Below are positions 9,274 through 18,446 of a stretch of DNA of 64,000 nucleotides, in pieces (position 1 is the stretch's first letter; each line of letters opens with the position of its first letter). The notes under the pieces are model-generated. The model searched no databases. It saw nothing but the letters and a program-made list of their open reading frames with translations, and was not told the origin of the DNA. The stretch is from assembly GCF_025452195.1 (NCBI RefSeq), contig NZ_CP104973.1, positions 2,897,001-2,961,000 of the forward strand, read 5' to 3'. Made by a program: the position numbers and the translations under genes. This stretch comes from Phyllobacterium zundukense (GTDB taxonomy: Bacteria; Pseudomonadota; Alphaproteobacteria; Rhizobiales; Rhizobiaceae).

Positions 9274-10029
9274 ATGCAGTTTTTCCACAATGACGGACTG
9301 AAGCTTGCTTATCTGGACGAGGGCGAGGGCGAGCCGATCCTGCTCATCCATGGCTTTGCTTCATCCTCCTTCTACAATTGGGTTCAACCCGGCTGGATGC
9401 AAACGCTGACGTCCGCCGGATACCGCGCCATCGCCATTGACAATCGTGGTCATGGCCAATCGGACAAGCCGCACGACAAGGCGGTCTATACGCCGACGCT
9501 CATGGCGGGCGACGCCGCCGCGCTGCTGGATCACCTTGGCATTCCGACGGCGCATGTCATGGGTTACTCCATGGGTGCGCGCATCAGTGCGTTCCTGGCG
9601 CTCGAACATCCTGCTCGCGTTCATGATCTTGTTTTTGGCGGTCTTGGCATTGGCATGGTCGAAGGTGCAGGAGACTGGTCGCCAATCGCCGAAGCGCTTA
9701 TGTCCACCGATCCGGAGGCGATTACACATCCGCGCGGAAAAATGTTCCGGATGTTTGCCGACAAGACCAAGAGTGACAAAATCGCGTTGGCGGCCTGCGT
9801 TATCACCTCCAAGGAAGAAATCAGCGCAGAAAACATGGCCCGGATAACCCAGCCAACTCTCGTCGCTGTCGGCAGCAAAGACGACATCGGCGGAAACCCG
9901 CATGATCTTGCGGCATTGATGCCGCATGGTGAGGCGATCGATATCCCTGGCCGGGACCATATGCTCGCGGTCGGCGACAAAGTGTTCAAGCAGGCCGTTC
10001 TGGATTTCCTCAAACGCCACAGCATCTAA
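9274..10029 (+). CDS. Alpha/beta-fold hydrolase
   Basis: 251-aa hydrolase with a complete triad: Ser99 in GYSMGA, Asp203 in GSKDDI and His229 in GRDHML; the HGF oxyanion loop is at residues 26-28. No signal peptide. It resembles esterase/peroxidase-type hydrolases but no substrate can be named. It follows the DUF192 gene by 11 bp. Confidence 0.85.
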   Translation: MQFFHNDGLKLAYLDEGEGEPILLIHGFASSSFYNWVQPGWMQTLTSAGYRAIAIDNRGHGQSDKPHDKAVYTPTLMAGDAAALLDHLGIPTAHVMGYSMGARISAFLALEHPARVHDLVFGGLGIGMVEGAGDWSPIAEALMSTDPEAITHPRGKMFRMFADKTKSDKIALAACVITSKEEISAENMARITQPTLVAVGSKDDIGGNPHDLAALMPHGEAIDIPGRDHMLAVGDKVFKQAVLDFLKRHSI

Positions 10030-10240
10030 CGAAGCGCGTGCTTCCGGACGTTCATTGCTTGCGGGACAAGGCCGCATAAGCTAAGGCGATCTTGAAATAA
10101 CAGGGTCTGACATCAGCCAAATCAATCGCAGGTTCAAAATTTCTTGCGCAATCGATCTGGAAATCAGCGTGTCAAGCAACCAATTTTGCCTTATGCTCGT
10201 TGTTTGAGAAATATTATTGGCCGAATGCCTGGAGTAGGAA

Positions 10241-11065
10241 ATGTCCGCAAGCAGTCCGATAAAGATGACCGGATCGGTCAAGCAGATGGACCCGATCTGG
10301 CTCGCAATCCGCGCCGAAGCCGAGGAGGCTGTCCGCAGCGAACCGCTTTTGGCGACGTTCCTTTATACGACAATTCTCAACCATCAATCGCTGGAAGAAG
10401 CGGTCATTCATCGCATTTCGCAACGGCTCGATCACCCGGATGTGGAATCGGAATTGCTACGCCAGACCTTTACGGCGATGGTTGAGGCAACGCCGTCCTG
10501 GTCACAGATCCTGCGCGTCGATATCCAGGCCGTTTATGATCGTGACCCGGCTTGCGACCGGTTCATGGAACCCGTGCTGTATTTCAAGGGTTTCCAGGCA
10601 ATCCAGACGCATCGGCTTGCCCATTGGCTATGGAAGGAAGGGCGGAGAGATTTTGCGCTCTACCTGCAAAGCCGTTCCTCCTCGGTTTTCCAGACCGATA
10701 TCCACCCGCAGGTTCCCATGGGACAGGGAGTGTTCTTCGACCACGCCACCGGTATTGTCGTCGGCATGACCGCTGTCATCGAAGACAATGTCTCGATCCT
10801 TCAGGGTGTCACGCTCGGCGGTACGGGCAAGGAAACCGGCGACCGGCATCCCAAGATACGTCATGGCGTTCTCATCGGCGCCGGCGCCAATATTCTCGGT
10901 AACATCGAGATTGGCCATTGCTCCAAGGTTGCCTCAGGCTCCGTCGTGCTAAAACCCGTTCCGCACAATGTCACTGTTGCCGGCGTTCCTGCTCGTATTG
11001 TGGGTGAAACAGGCTGTGCCGAACCCTCGCGCGCCATGGACCAGCTGATCACAAATTTTGACTGA
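10241..11065 (+). CDS. cysE: Serine O-acetyltransferase
   Basis: Acetylates L-serine with acetyl-CoA to O-acetylserine, the carbon precursor of cysteine. 274 aa: N-terminal alpha-helical SATase domain (about residues 15-130) and a left-handed parallel beta-helix of hexapeptide repeats (about 150-250). The catalytic His/Asp context FFDHATGIVVG and the acetyl-CoA region GGTGKETGDRHPKI are visible. ATG 10241 has GGAGTAGG upstream. The DUF3126 gene follows, a pairing I recall from other rhizobia. Confidence 0.94.
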   Translation: MSASSPIKMTGSVKQMDPIWLAIRAEAEEAVRSEPLLATFLYTTILNHQSLEEAVIHRISQRLDHPDVESELLRQTFTAMVEATPSWSQILRVDIQAVYDRDPACDRFMEPVLYFKGFQAIQTHRLAHWLWKEGRRDFALYLQSRSSSVFQTDIHPQVPMGQGVFFDHATGIVVGMTAVIEDNVSILQGVTLGGTGKETGDRHPKIRHGVLIGAGANILGNIEIGHCSKVASGSVVLKPVPHNVTVAGVPARIVGETGCAEPSRAMDQLITNFD

Positions 11066-11173
11066 ATCGCGGCTCTACGGGTCTCGGCGCTCCAAGGCGA
11101 TCGCAATCAACCCTTTACAGGGGCGACTCTCGCATGCCAAAAGCGCCTGAATTTCATATGACAGGAGACCTCC

Positions 11174-11380
11174 GTGAAACCCGAAGAACTGAAGAAACTC
11201 GACAGCTATTTCAAGCGGACATTCAGAAATACGGAACTCACTGTAAAGGCTCGTCCACGCAAGGATGATTCTGCCGAACTCTATCTCGGCGACGAATTTC
11301 TTGGTTTGATCTACAAGGATGAGGACGAGGGTGAACTCTCCTACAATTTCTCGATGGCCATCCTCGAGATGGATCTCTGA
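11174..11380 (+). CDS. DUF3126 family protein
   Basis: 68-aa conserved small acidic protein of unknown function (starts MKPEELKKLDSYFKRTF; contains LYLGDEFLGLIYKDEDEGE). GTG start at 11174 with GGAGACC upstream. It lies 108 bp after cysE, and the linkage may reflect cotranscription, but no role is known to me. Confidence 0.85.
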   Translation: MKPEELKKLDSYFKRTFRNTELTVKARPRKDDSAELYLGDEFLGLIYKDEDEGELSYNFSMAILEMDL

Positions 11381-11411
11381 GTCTCTTGATCGAGTGACGC
11401 TGTTGGAGGCG

Positions 11412-12137
11412 TCACTTCTGCCCTTTGAGATGGGCTTCGGCAAATGTTCGTATTTGCTGATCCAGCTTTTGCCAGTCTCCAAGTATTTCCCTTGGAAAGC
11501 GATAGGTTAGCTGCAAATCCTCACCAAGAAATATATCCCGCTGGCACGATGCAAGGTTGGTCTTCGAGGTTTGCTCGTCAAGACATCGGGCAACGAATGG
11601 CAACCGGCCTGCCTGTTCCGCCGAAACCATCAGTTCCTCATTTACAAAGCCACTGTCGGCTCGTAACTTCTGTGTCGTCAAACCAGCCGGACCCTTCGAG
11701 CCGGGACCCTCGGTCAGGGTGCTATAGATCGGACCGTATCGCCCCGACATATCCTGCGAGGTGGCGCGCGGCTCGAAGGTCAGGAATAGGAGCCGCTTTT
11801 CCGGCCCCGCACTATTGAAATCCGACAGGAACGCCGGCTGGTAACCCAGCATGTCCGGCCAATGCAGGTATAGGTCGACGCGTTCGGCATCGCCGTTTCG
11901 GCGCTGCCTTTCGAAGCGGATCGTGTTTGCCGGAACCTCAAGCACATTGTTGCCAATGACGATCTCCCGAGGCTTTGTGTCTTCCGTATGGCCGCCAAGC
12001 GAGATCGTGTGGCCGAGGTAATGGCCGGCGATGGTCAAACACAATGATACGAGCGCCAGCGTTGCGATGGCATAAAAGACGCGTCGCAGCAGCGCGCTGC
12101 CAAAAATTGGCTCTATTCTCTGCGCTCGATACTGCAT
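11412..12137 (-). CDS. Conserved hypothetical membrane-anchored protein
   Basis: 241 aa from ATG 12137. The N-terminal helix LLRRVFYAIATLALVSLCLTIAGHYLG anchors it in the inner membrane, with the remainder probably periplasmic. It contains ten-odd beta-rich stretches and two cysteines (VARCLDEQ, LASCQRD) that could form a disulfide. I do not recognise a domain; it looks like an uncharacterised protein conserved in Rhizobiales. GTG at 12164 is an alternative start. Divergent from the carbonic-anhydrase-like gene. Confidence 0.7.
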   Translation of the reverse strand: MQYRAQRIEPIFGSALLRRVFYAIATLALVSLCLTIAGHYLGHTISLGGHTEDTKPREIVIGNNVLEVPANTIRFERQRRNGDAERVDLYLHWPDMLGYQPAFLSDFNSAGPEKRLLFLTFEPRATSQDMSGRYGPIYSTLTEGPGSKGPAGLTTQKLRADSGFVNEELMVSAEQAGRLPFVARCLDEQTSKTNLASCQRDIFLGEDLQLTYRFPREILGDWQKLDQQIRTFAEAHLKGQK

Positions 12138-12271
12138 GACTTTCGGGCCCCGCCTTGAGTGCACTCAACTTAACGCGACATGTGCTGATTTATGGTTAAT
12201 CGAAAGTGAAGGTGGCCTCGCCAAGCCTTCCGCCCTTCGCTAAGCTTGCCGAGCGAATCCAGGGAGAAGCC

Positions 12272-12799
12272 ATGCCGATTTTCACGCTTGACGGACATTC
12301 ACCGGAATTTGAGCATCGGGCGTCCAATTGGATAGCGCCTGACGCTACCATTGTCGGCAAGGTATTCCTGGGTGAGAACGCCAATATCTGGTTCGGTGTG
12401 GTCCTGCGCGGCGACAACGAGTTGATCCGCATCGGTCGCGACACCAATGTTCAGGAACATACCGCCATGCACACTGATATGGGCTATCCGCTGACTGTTG
12501 GCGAGGGCTGCACGATTGGACATCGCGCCATGCTGCATGGTTGTACCATCGGCGATAATTCGCTGGTCGGCATTGGCGCTATCGTCCTGAATGGCGCAAG
12601 GATTGGCAAGAATTCCTTTGTCGGCGCGGGCGCACTCGTTACCGAGCGCAAAGAGTTTCCCGACAACTCACTCATTGTCGGTTCGCCGGCGAGGGTCATA
12701 CGGACGTTAGACGAGGCGGCGATTGAGGGCCTCAGGCTTTCGGCAGCGCATTATGTCGAGAATGGCCGACGCTTCATGCGAGGCCTGGAAATAGACTGA
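12272..12799 (+). CDS. Gamma-carbonic anhydrase family protein
   Basis: 175-aa left-handed beta-helix protein. Hexapeptide repeats run through residues 25-140, with the three zinc histidines expected for the family at H67 (AMHTD), H84 (TIGHRAM) and H89 (LHG). Homologues (YrdA/PaaY/CaiE group) bind metal; some are carbonic anhydrases or thioesterases, others inactive, so activity is not assured. ATG 12272 is preceded by GGGAGAA. An intrinsic terminator follows immediately. Confidence 0.88.
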   Translation: MPIFTLDGHSPEFEHRASNWIAPDATIVGKVFLGENANIWFGVVLRGDNELIRIGRDTNVQEHTAMHTDMGYPLTVGEGCTIGHRAMLHGCTIGDNSLVGIGAIVLNGARIGKNSFVGAGALVTERKEFPDNSLIVGSPARVIRTLDEAAIEGLRLSAAHYVENGRRFMRGLEID

Positions 12800-12803
12800 C
12801 AGC

Positions 12804-12832
12804 AAAAAGCCGCCTCCAGAGCCGGCTTTTTT
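12804..12832. terminator. Bidirectional intrinsic terminator
   Basis: AAAAAGCCG (12804-12812) pairs with CGGCTTTTT (12823-12831), with T-runs on both strands. It lies between convergent genes (carbonic-anhydrase-like on plus and the cysteine-protease gene on minus), so it can serve both. Confidence 0.85.
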
Positions 12833-12844
12833 GTGTCGGAGTTC

Positions 12845-13441
12845 CTATTTGATACTGCCGACCAGGAGCTGGCGCTCGTCATTGATCGAGACCCACGCGC
12901 CGGTATTGTTCGCGGCCTGACGCTTCAGATAGTCGTAGCTAGTTTCGTTCCACGGCTTTATGCGCAGTTCAAGGTTGTCGAGAACGTAATCGCCGCGATC
13001 CGTGCGAACGGTGAGAACCGCATGGCCTTCGCCGTTCATCTGGCGAACGACAGTGATCAGGAGATCACTGATTGGCACACCGCTCTCGTTCAGCAGCTTC
13101 CGCTTCAGAAGGACGTAGTCTTCGCAATCGCCGACGCTCGTCGGATATGACCAGACTTCCGCCTTGCCCCAGATATCCATATCTGTCGCGGGCTGGATCT
13201 GTGCATTCACCTGGCTGTTGATCTGAACCATGAGATTCCAGATCTTCGGCGTTAAATGAGCAGGGCTGTCATCGCTGCTCTTTATATTGCACTCGTTTCT
13301 GTAGGCCTGACAAAATTCGTAATGTCCGATCGGCTGAGACGTACGTCCGCCTGTCTTCATGAATGCCATGCTCGAATCGGCTTGTGCGGTCATGCACATC
13401 AAAAAGAAGGCCGCTCCAAGCAAGATTGTACGTTTTATCAT
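12845..13441 (-). CDS. Transglutaminase-like cysteine peptidase (BTLCP family)
   Basis: 198-aa periplasmic papain-fold protease candidate. Signal peptide MIKRTILLGAAFFLMCMTAQA, then the BTLCP domain with catalytic C106 (VGDCEDYVLLKR), H140 (GEGHAVLTV) and D155 (YVLDNL). The family includes LapG-type proteases that cut surface adhesins; no adhesin or LapD homologue is seen here, so the substrate is unknown. ATG 13441 is preferred because it begins the signal peptide. Confidence 0.88.
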   Translation of the reverse strand: MIKRTILLGAAFFLMCMTAQADSSMAFMKTGGRTSQPIGHYEFCQAYRNECNIKSSDDSPAHLTPKIWNLMVQINSQVNAQIQPATDMDIWGKAEVWSYPTSVGDCEDYVLLKRKLLNESGVPISDLLITVVRQMNGEGHAVLTVRTDRGDYVLDNLELRIKPWNETSYDYLKRQAANNTGAWVSINDERQLLVGSIK

Positions 13442-13811
13442 TTCCCGTCGTCTCCCCGGTTGAGGCGACAATGGCAGAGAGAGTTTGACCGAGCGGAAAT
13501 GTCGATGAGTAAATATGAATCAAGTTAGTAGCAAAAAATAAACTAATTAGACTATAACTTAGTATTAAGATATATTACTGTTTTATTTAAATGTGATATA
13601 TATTGTATTTATAGAAATATAATAGGATTAAGCATTCATTGATGCGAATATTTAGTGATTTATAATGGCTTAATGCCTCATCGACCATTGGCGATGTTTC
13701 GCCAGCTTTCGGTGGCAATTTCGTCAAAAAAATATCCGGGATGTAAAAAATCACAACGAAATGCAGTCGATTGCATCGGGCTGGACGAATTTATCAAGAG
13801 AATAGAGGGAT
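13442..13811. other. AT-rich intergenic region
   Basis: About 370 bp between two minus-strand genes. The part from roughly 13500 to 13660 is strikingly A/T-dense compared with everything around it (runs such as TTTATTTAAATGTGATATAT). It probably contains the promoter of the protease gene and may be a nucleoid-protein binding site or recently acquired DNA. No gene, tRNA or clear repeat was recognised. Confidence 0.5.
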
Positions 13812-14420
13812 TTACCCTTCAAAAGCGATATCGATCGCTTCGCGGCTTTGCACTGTCGCGAATTCGATTGCGATGCCTTCTTCGAAATGACGCACCACGC
13901 GGCCACGCATGGAACCGAGGATAACCTGGCTGTTCAGGGCAGGGCGCATGCGCAATTCAACGGCCGCTCCCGATATGGAAAGATCGAGGATACGGCAAGG
14001 ATATTGCCTGCCATCGGCCATAGATAGCGTCGAGATGGGGTTGCGCGGCGCGATGCGCTGGTGACGCCGGTCTTCCGGCATGTCCAGTTCATGTTTATTG
14101 GCGAGCCACGTCAGTTGCGCGGCGATCTTGTTCTTCTTGCGATCCGAAGCGGTCAGCGAAACCTGAAATCCGCCATTGACCATGCGCTCGATGGTGCCTT
14201 CTACGCGGCCGATATGATCAATGTAGGCAACAACCCGCTCTCCATTATTCGCCATCACATCCGTGGTGATAATGACATCGCCGGGGGACATTTCATCGAT
14301 CTGGCAGACATGCTCGGTACGATCCTCCAGCATGAAGCGACCGTATAGTTGCACTTTCACGCTATAGTACTTGCCCGCGGCGGCAAGATTGGGGCTCGAA
14401 ACGTCACGGTATATTTGCAT
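13812..14420 (-). CDS. Tandem PilZ-type protein
   Basis: 202 aa. The C-terminal half is a canonical PilZ domain with the c-di-GMP signature R118xxxR122 (RRHQR) and D146xSxxG151 (DLSISG). The N-terminal half (about residues 17-105) has a similar layout (GRFMLEDRTEHVCQIDEMSPGDVII) but lacks the RxxxR pair, so it looks like a degenerate second PilZ module. No membrane segment. Likely a cytoplasmic c-di-GMP receptor acting on motility or exopolysaccharide, but the neighbours do not show which. Confidence 0.85.
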   Translation of the reverse strand: MQIYRDVSSPNLAAAGKYYSVKVQLYGRFMLEDRTEHVCQIDEMSPGDVIITTDVMANNGERVVAYIDHIGRVEGTIERMVNGGFQVSLTASDRKKNKIAAQLTWLANKHELDMPEDRRHQRIAPRNPISTLSMADGRQYPCRILDLSISGAAVELRMRPALNSQVILGSMRGRVVRHFEEGIAIEFATVQSREAIDIAFEG

Positions 14421-14526
14421 GAAGGCTGTCCAGATATGGGAATCGACAGTGTTTGATGGTGAAAGATTACGTCACAAGTCTTAACGCGAAGGTAACGATG
14501 ACGACCGTTGCTTAGAAATTGCTAAC

Positions 14527-15159
14527 CTAGTCGCTGGTTCTTCCGCCATCGAATACGAGCAGATGCCCGACCTTGCGGCTGATGATCGTCCGCGCGGCGG
14601 GCAGGGTTGTGGATGCCGTATTCTCCGGAGCCGTGAGAATGGAATCACCGGGCAAACCGCGTGCCGGGTAACGCGGATCGATGATCGAAATCGATTGGAG
14701 GCGGTTTTCGACAACAGGATCGGATTCGAGCCAGAAAGGCCTGCCAAGGGAAATGACCATCCCGATTAGATGCCGTTCATTGGCTTCGCTGGCGAGTGGC
14801 AAAAGAATCAACTCGAACAGGGCTCTGCGGCCACGAGTACTTTTACCTTCGTAAGTCAGCTGCACGACCGACTTGTTCGTCATGCTGTTCTTGATAAGGC
14901 GTACGATATTGCTGCGGTCTTTTAACTGCCAGAACGAGGCAAACGATGCGCCCCTCAATTCCCGGCCATAGACCGAACATATGCGTGTTCCGGCGAGGCG
15001 GAAGCGCGGCTCGCCCGGTCCGATTGCCTGGACGATAAAGGTATCGGCAAGATATTTTCTGATCGAGGCGGGTGCTATCTCCCGGCGCTCCGGCGCGGCG
15101 CGAGTGCCGCGCAGCCTGTTCCAATAAGCAAAAAGCTCGCTTGTTCCATCATGCCGCAT
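14527..15159 (-). CDS. PAS domain protein (PAS_5 type)
   Basis: 210-aa cytoplasmic protein whose first 150 residues match the rhizobial PAS_5 family (WNRLRG near the start, SIRKYLADTFIV, FRLAGTRICSVYGRELRG, FELILLPL). No output domain is attached, so it may act as a free-standing sensor or partner. The C-terminal 50 residues are divergent. The next minus-strand gene is a PilZ protein 106 bp downstream; cotranscription is possible. Function unknown. Confidence 0.82.
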   Translation of the reverse strand: MRHDGTSELFAYWNRLRGTRAAPERREIAPASIRKYLADTFIVQAIGPGEPRFRLAGTRICSVYGRELRGASFASFWQLKDRSNIVRLIKNSMTNKSVVQLTYEGKSTRGRRALFELILLPLASEANERHLIGMVISLGRPFWLESDPVVENRLQSISIIDPRYPARGLPGDSILTAPENTASTTLPAARTIISRKVGHLLVFDGGRTSD

Positions 15160-15468
15160 AGGATCATCTGCTTTCGGCGCTCAACGCGATTCTTCTTGTC
15201 GTCCCGACTCTGTCACTGACAATCCGCTGACGCCACCAAAGATGACATGCTCTCCACCGCGGCAGTCGATTAAGGTTAACAAGTGGTTTCGATTGAGTCG
15301 TGGGCGGCGCTGTGAGACAGTGCTTTCACTAGAGTTTGCATGATCAACTATCCTGAAATTCGAGGCTGCCCAGACCCACTGGGTGGCCTTTTTTCTGTTC
15401 ATGGGCTTTGCACCCGAGACCCGAACCAGATAGCGTTCCGCAACTAGCAATAAAGGCCATGAACAAGC
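15160..15468. other. Intergenic region with orphan plus-strand terminator
   Basis: 309 bp between the divergent PAS and rhomboid genes. It contains a plus-strand intrinsic terminator (15364-15394) with no annotated plus-strand gene upstream, so it may encode a small RNA or an attenuated leader of the rhomboid gene. A minus-strand open frame at 15181-15402 (73 aa, starts MNRKKATQWVWAAS) ends 21 bp before the PAS gene, but it lacks a ribosome-binding site and is unrecognised; I do not call it. Confidence 0.5.
15364..15394 (+). terminator. Orphan intrinsic terminator
   Basis: GGCTGCCCAG (15364-15373) pairs with CTGGGTGGCC (15379-15388), all ten positions including two G-T wobbles, with a 5-nt loop and TTTTTT at 15389-15394. 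No recognised plus-strand gene precedes it; the nearest plus-strand gene (rhomboid) starts 74 bp downstream. Confidence 0.7.
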
Positions 15469-16203
15469 ATGAACGATTCAGCGGATATCCGGAACCGGTC
15501 CACCAAGGGCGAGCCGATCTTCAATATTCCGGGTGTCATACTGGCCATCATGGCCGTGTGCGGCATTGTGTTCGTTCTGGAGACCTATGTCCTGAGTGAC
15601 GAGCAGACCAACGCATTTCTTTTGAATTTTGCGTTCATTCCGGCGCGTTTTTCAGAATATGGCGGGTTCGCGTCGCCGGCCGCCTGGCTGACAACCGTGA
15701 CCTACTCACTGATGCATGGGAGCATCGCCCATATAGCGCTTAATATGATTTGGCTGGCCGCCTTCGGGTCACCACTGGCGGCGCGGATCGGTCCGCTGCG
15801 GACGGCGCTGTTCTGGATCGTAACGTCGATCGCTGCTGTGATGACGCATTTTGCGGTCCATCCGGACAGCATCGCGCCCTTGGTCGGCGCTTCAGGTGCC
15901 GTTTCCGGCATGATGGGCGCGGCGGCGCGTTTCGGTTTCCGCCGCTCTCCCTTGCGCAATTCAGCTGCCTTTATGGGCGATATCCTGCCAATCGGGGAGG
16001 CGCTTCGCATGCGAACCGTACTGACCTTTCTCGGTGTGTGGTTTGTCACCAACATTCTTACCGGAATGCTCTCCGTCGGCGTCGATAGTACTGCGACAAT
16101 TGCCTGGGAAGCGCATATTGGCGGCTTTCTTGTCGGCTTCCTTGGCATTTCCTTGTTCGACAAAAGTGACAGCGGTCGAATGGATCCGGAATTGATGGTA
16201 TAA
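15469..16203 (+). CDS. Rhomboid family intramembrane serine protease
   Basis: 244-aa inner-membrane protease with at least six predicted helices. Catalytic Ser142 lies in GASGAVSG and His215 in AHIGGF. The conserved helix with LMHGSIAHIALNMIWL supplies the oxyanion-region His/Asn. Length is normal. Substrate unknown. The CBS-domain gene follows at 107 bp on the same strand. Confidence 0.92.
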   Translation: MNDSADIRNRSTKGEPIFNIPGVILAIMAVCGIVFVLETYVLSDEQTNAFLLNFAFIPARFSEYGGFASPAAWLTTVTYSLMHGSIAHIALNMIWLAAFGSPLAARIGPLRTALFWIVTSIAAVMTHFAVHPDSIAPLVGASGAVSGMMGAAARFGFRRSPLRNSAAFMGDILPIGEALRMRTVLTFLGVWFVTNILTGMLSVGVDSTATIAWEAHIGGFLVGFLGISLFDKSDSGRMDPELMV

Positions 16204-16309
16204 TTGCAAAATAGTTGCAATAGGCAGCGCATACGCGCACCATGAACTAGATCATCGGACGTATCCGGGGGATGCGATGGTCGAGAAGCAATGTGCAAGG
16301 AGGATGTAC

Positions 16310-16741
16310 ATGACTGTCAAACTGATTCTCGAACGAAAAGGCTATGACGTATTCAGCACGGCGCCGGAGACGACGCTCGGCGATGCAATTACGATCCTCG
16401 CAAAGCACAAGATCGGCGCAATTGTCGTTTGTGACGGGAACAATGCCATCAAGGGCATTTTGTCCGAGCGCGATGTTGTCAGGCAGCTTGCCGCACAGGG
16501 TGCCGATGCCTTGTGGAAGCCGATTTCGGAAAGCATGACCATGAAGGTCAAGGTCTGCAGTGAGAAGCACACGATCAATCAGGTCATGGAAATCATGACG
16601 CAAGGCCGGTTTCGCCACCTGCCCGTGGAAAAGGACGGGCGTCTGCACGGAATTGTCTCGATCGGTGACGTCGTCAAACTTCGCATCGAGGAAGTGGAGC
16701 GTGAGTCGGAAGAGATCCGCAGCTATATCGCTACTGCCTGA
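16310..16741 (+). CDS. CBS domain-pair protein
   Basis: 143 aa made of two CBS motifs (about residues 8-62 and 76-130), a Bateman module that usually binds adenine nucleotides. It has no catalytic partner domain. ATG 16310 is selected because AAGGAGG precedes it at 16298-16303; an upstream ATG at 16277 overlaps that site. Probably a cytoplasmic energy-state sensor; target unknown. Confidence 0.88.
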   Translation: MTVKLILERKGYDVFSTAPETTLGDAITILAKHKIGAIVVCDGNNAIKGILSERDVVRQLAAQGADALWKPISESMTMKVKVCSEKHTINQVMEIMTQGRFRHLPVEKDGRLHGIVSIGDVVKLRIEEVERESEEIRSYIATA

Positions 16742-16747
16742 AGCGGT

Positions 16748-17716
16748 TCAAAAAACGAGTTTTTGCATGCGCTCCAGTTCGCCGAGGCGAGCCATGGTCT
16801 CTTCATAACCGAGTTTGATCGCCTCGTCGGCACGATGGAATTCGGCGAGGCCAACATGACCGATCTTCGGCATCAGCATGATGTCAGGCGGATCGCCTGC
16901 CATGCGTGCACGTGAAATGCGGTCCTGGATGATGTTGAACGATTCCATCATGACACCGGTGATGCCCAGCCGCTTAGAGTAGGAAGGGTGGGAGCGCACT
17001 GCTTCGCCATCGCCTGAGCCAGGATTGGGCGCCTCCGCTGCGTGCTTGATGACAGCGGCACGGCCAAACTGGTCATAATGCAGGTTGACGGCGACAACCA
17101 GCGGATGTTCGTAAGACCGGCAGACCGCGACGGGAACCGGGTTTACCAGCGCACCATCGACGAGTGTCCTGCCATTGCATTCAACAGGCTCGAACACGCC
17201 GGGCAGGGCATAGGAAGCCCGCATCGCGGTTATCAGGCTGCCGCGTGTCAACCAGATTTCATGACCGGTGTTGATCTCGGTGCACACGGCGATAAAGCGC
17301 TTTGGCAGATCTTCAATAGCCAGTTCTTCCAGGTGTTCGCGCAGGCGGCGATCGAGTTTCATGCCGCCGAAAAGGCCATTGCCCCGAAAGCGCAGGTCAA
17401 GCAGGCTGAAAAGGCCCCGCTTGGTCAGGCTGCGGGCAAAATCCTCAAGCTGGTCAAGCTTGCCACCCAGATAGCAACCGCCAACAAGGGCGCCGATCGA
17501 TGTTCCGGCAATCATCGAAATTTCTATGCCAGCCTCATCAAGGGCGCGCAGTACGCCGATATGAGCCCAACCGCGAGCAGCACCGCCACCAAGCGCGAGC
17601 GCAATCGGTGTCTTGCTGTCGCGAGGCTTTTCCGGTGTGATTACTGGCACATCCGGAGTGTTATCAATACCGATCGGTTCTGCCGCGCGCATCCGGCGCG
17701 ATGCCCATTCGAGCAT
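16748..17716 (-). CDS. Patatin-like phospholipase (RssA type)
   Basis: 322-aa patatin-fold acyl hydrolase. Oxyanion loop GGGAARGW (residues 43-50), catalytic Ser73 in GTSIGA and Asp187 in the DGA motif form the dyad. No signal peptide, so it is probably cytoplasmic or membrane-peripheral. Convergent with the CBS gene (6 bp between stops). Substrate lipid unknown. Confidence 0.9.
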   Translation of the reverse strand: MLEWASRRMRAAEPIGIDNTPDVPVITPEKPRDSKTPIALALGGGAARGWAHIGVLRALDEAGIEISMIAGTSIGALVGGCYLGGKLDQLEDFARSLTKRGLFSLLDLRFRGNGLFGGMKLDRRLREHLEELAIEDLPKRFIAVCTEINTGHEIWLTRGSLITAMRASYALPGVFEPVECNGRTLVDGALVNPVPVAVCRSYEHPLVVAVNLHYDQFGRAAVIKHAAEAPNPGSGDGEAVRSHPSYSKRLGITGVMMESFNIIQDRISRARMAGDPPDIMLMPKIGHVGLAEFHRADEAIKLGYEETMARLGELERMQKLVF

Positions 17717-18007
17717 AGCATATACTCCTGAAACACTGCTCTTTCACTATTCCTATGTATTGGTATCCAAAGGATGAATATTGCGGATTTGTGACCCCTT
17801 AGCCAACCAATGAAATGGGATTACAAAAGACGATGATGGCGGTTGCGAGGCATAAAGGTTTTCCTGACCATTATTGTCCGTATGGCTAGGTCGTGAACTC
17901 ATTGTGGGGTCGAAATGGTGTGGGGCCATCTTTTCGGATAGAAGGAGCTGAGGTGATGGAGGCGCCATTGTCGATTTCTGTGGTGAGTTCATGGCCCAAG
18001 AAGGCCT

Positions 18008-18430
18008 CTATTTGGTCTCTAACTGCATTACCAATGATGATGTTCCATCCGTCGTGACAATCTGACGATAAAAACAAGAGCGGCGTCCGGTATGGCAGGT
18101 TGGGCCATCGCCGGCGACGGTTACTTTCAGCCACAGGGCATCCTGATCGCAGTCGGTGCGCATTTCGACTACCGTCTGCAAATTTCCGGATGTCTCGCCC
18201 TTTTTCCAGAGGGATTTGCGCGAGCGCGACCAATAATGGGCGATGCCGGTTTCCAGAGTCAGCTTCAGCGCATCGGCATTCATGTGCGCGACCATCAGCA
18301 GTTGGCCGTCACGGGCATCTGTAACGACCGTTGTTATCAACCCAGACGTATCGAAGCGCGGTGCGAACACCGCGCCTTCTTCATTGTCATGTTTGTCGCT
18401 CAGGGAAGCGGAGAACAAATCGTTCGGCAT
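18008..18430 (-). CDS. hisI: Phosphoribosyl-AMP cyclohydrolase
   Basis: Third step of histidine synthesis: opens the adenine ring of phosphoribosyl-AMP. 140 aa, monofunctional as in other alphaproteobacteria (no fused HisE). Signature segments [16 protein letters not shown], the metal-binding DCDQD, and zinc cysteines in [14 protein letters not shown] are present. It lies 16 bp downstream of folE in the same direction, so the two are probably cotranscribed. Confidence 0.94.
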   Translation of the reverse strand: MPNDLFSASLSDKHDNEEGAVFAPRFDTSGLITTVVTDARDGQLLMVAHMNADALKLTLETGIAHYWSRSRKSLWKKGETSGNLQTVVEMRTDCDQDALWLKVTVAGDGPTCHTGRRSCFYRQIVTTDGTSSLVMQLETK

Positions 18431-18446
18431 AATACCAATTCTGGAA

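Noticed and set aside
15181-15402. 73-aa minus-strand open frame upstream of the PAS gene
   Set aside because: Contains the orphan terminator region, has no Shine-Dalgarno and no recognisable similarity; kept only as a note in the intergenic entry.
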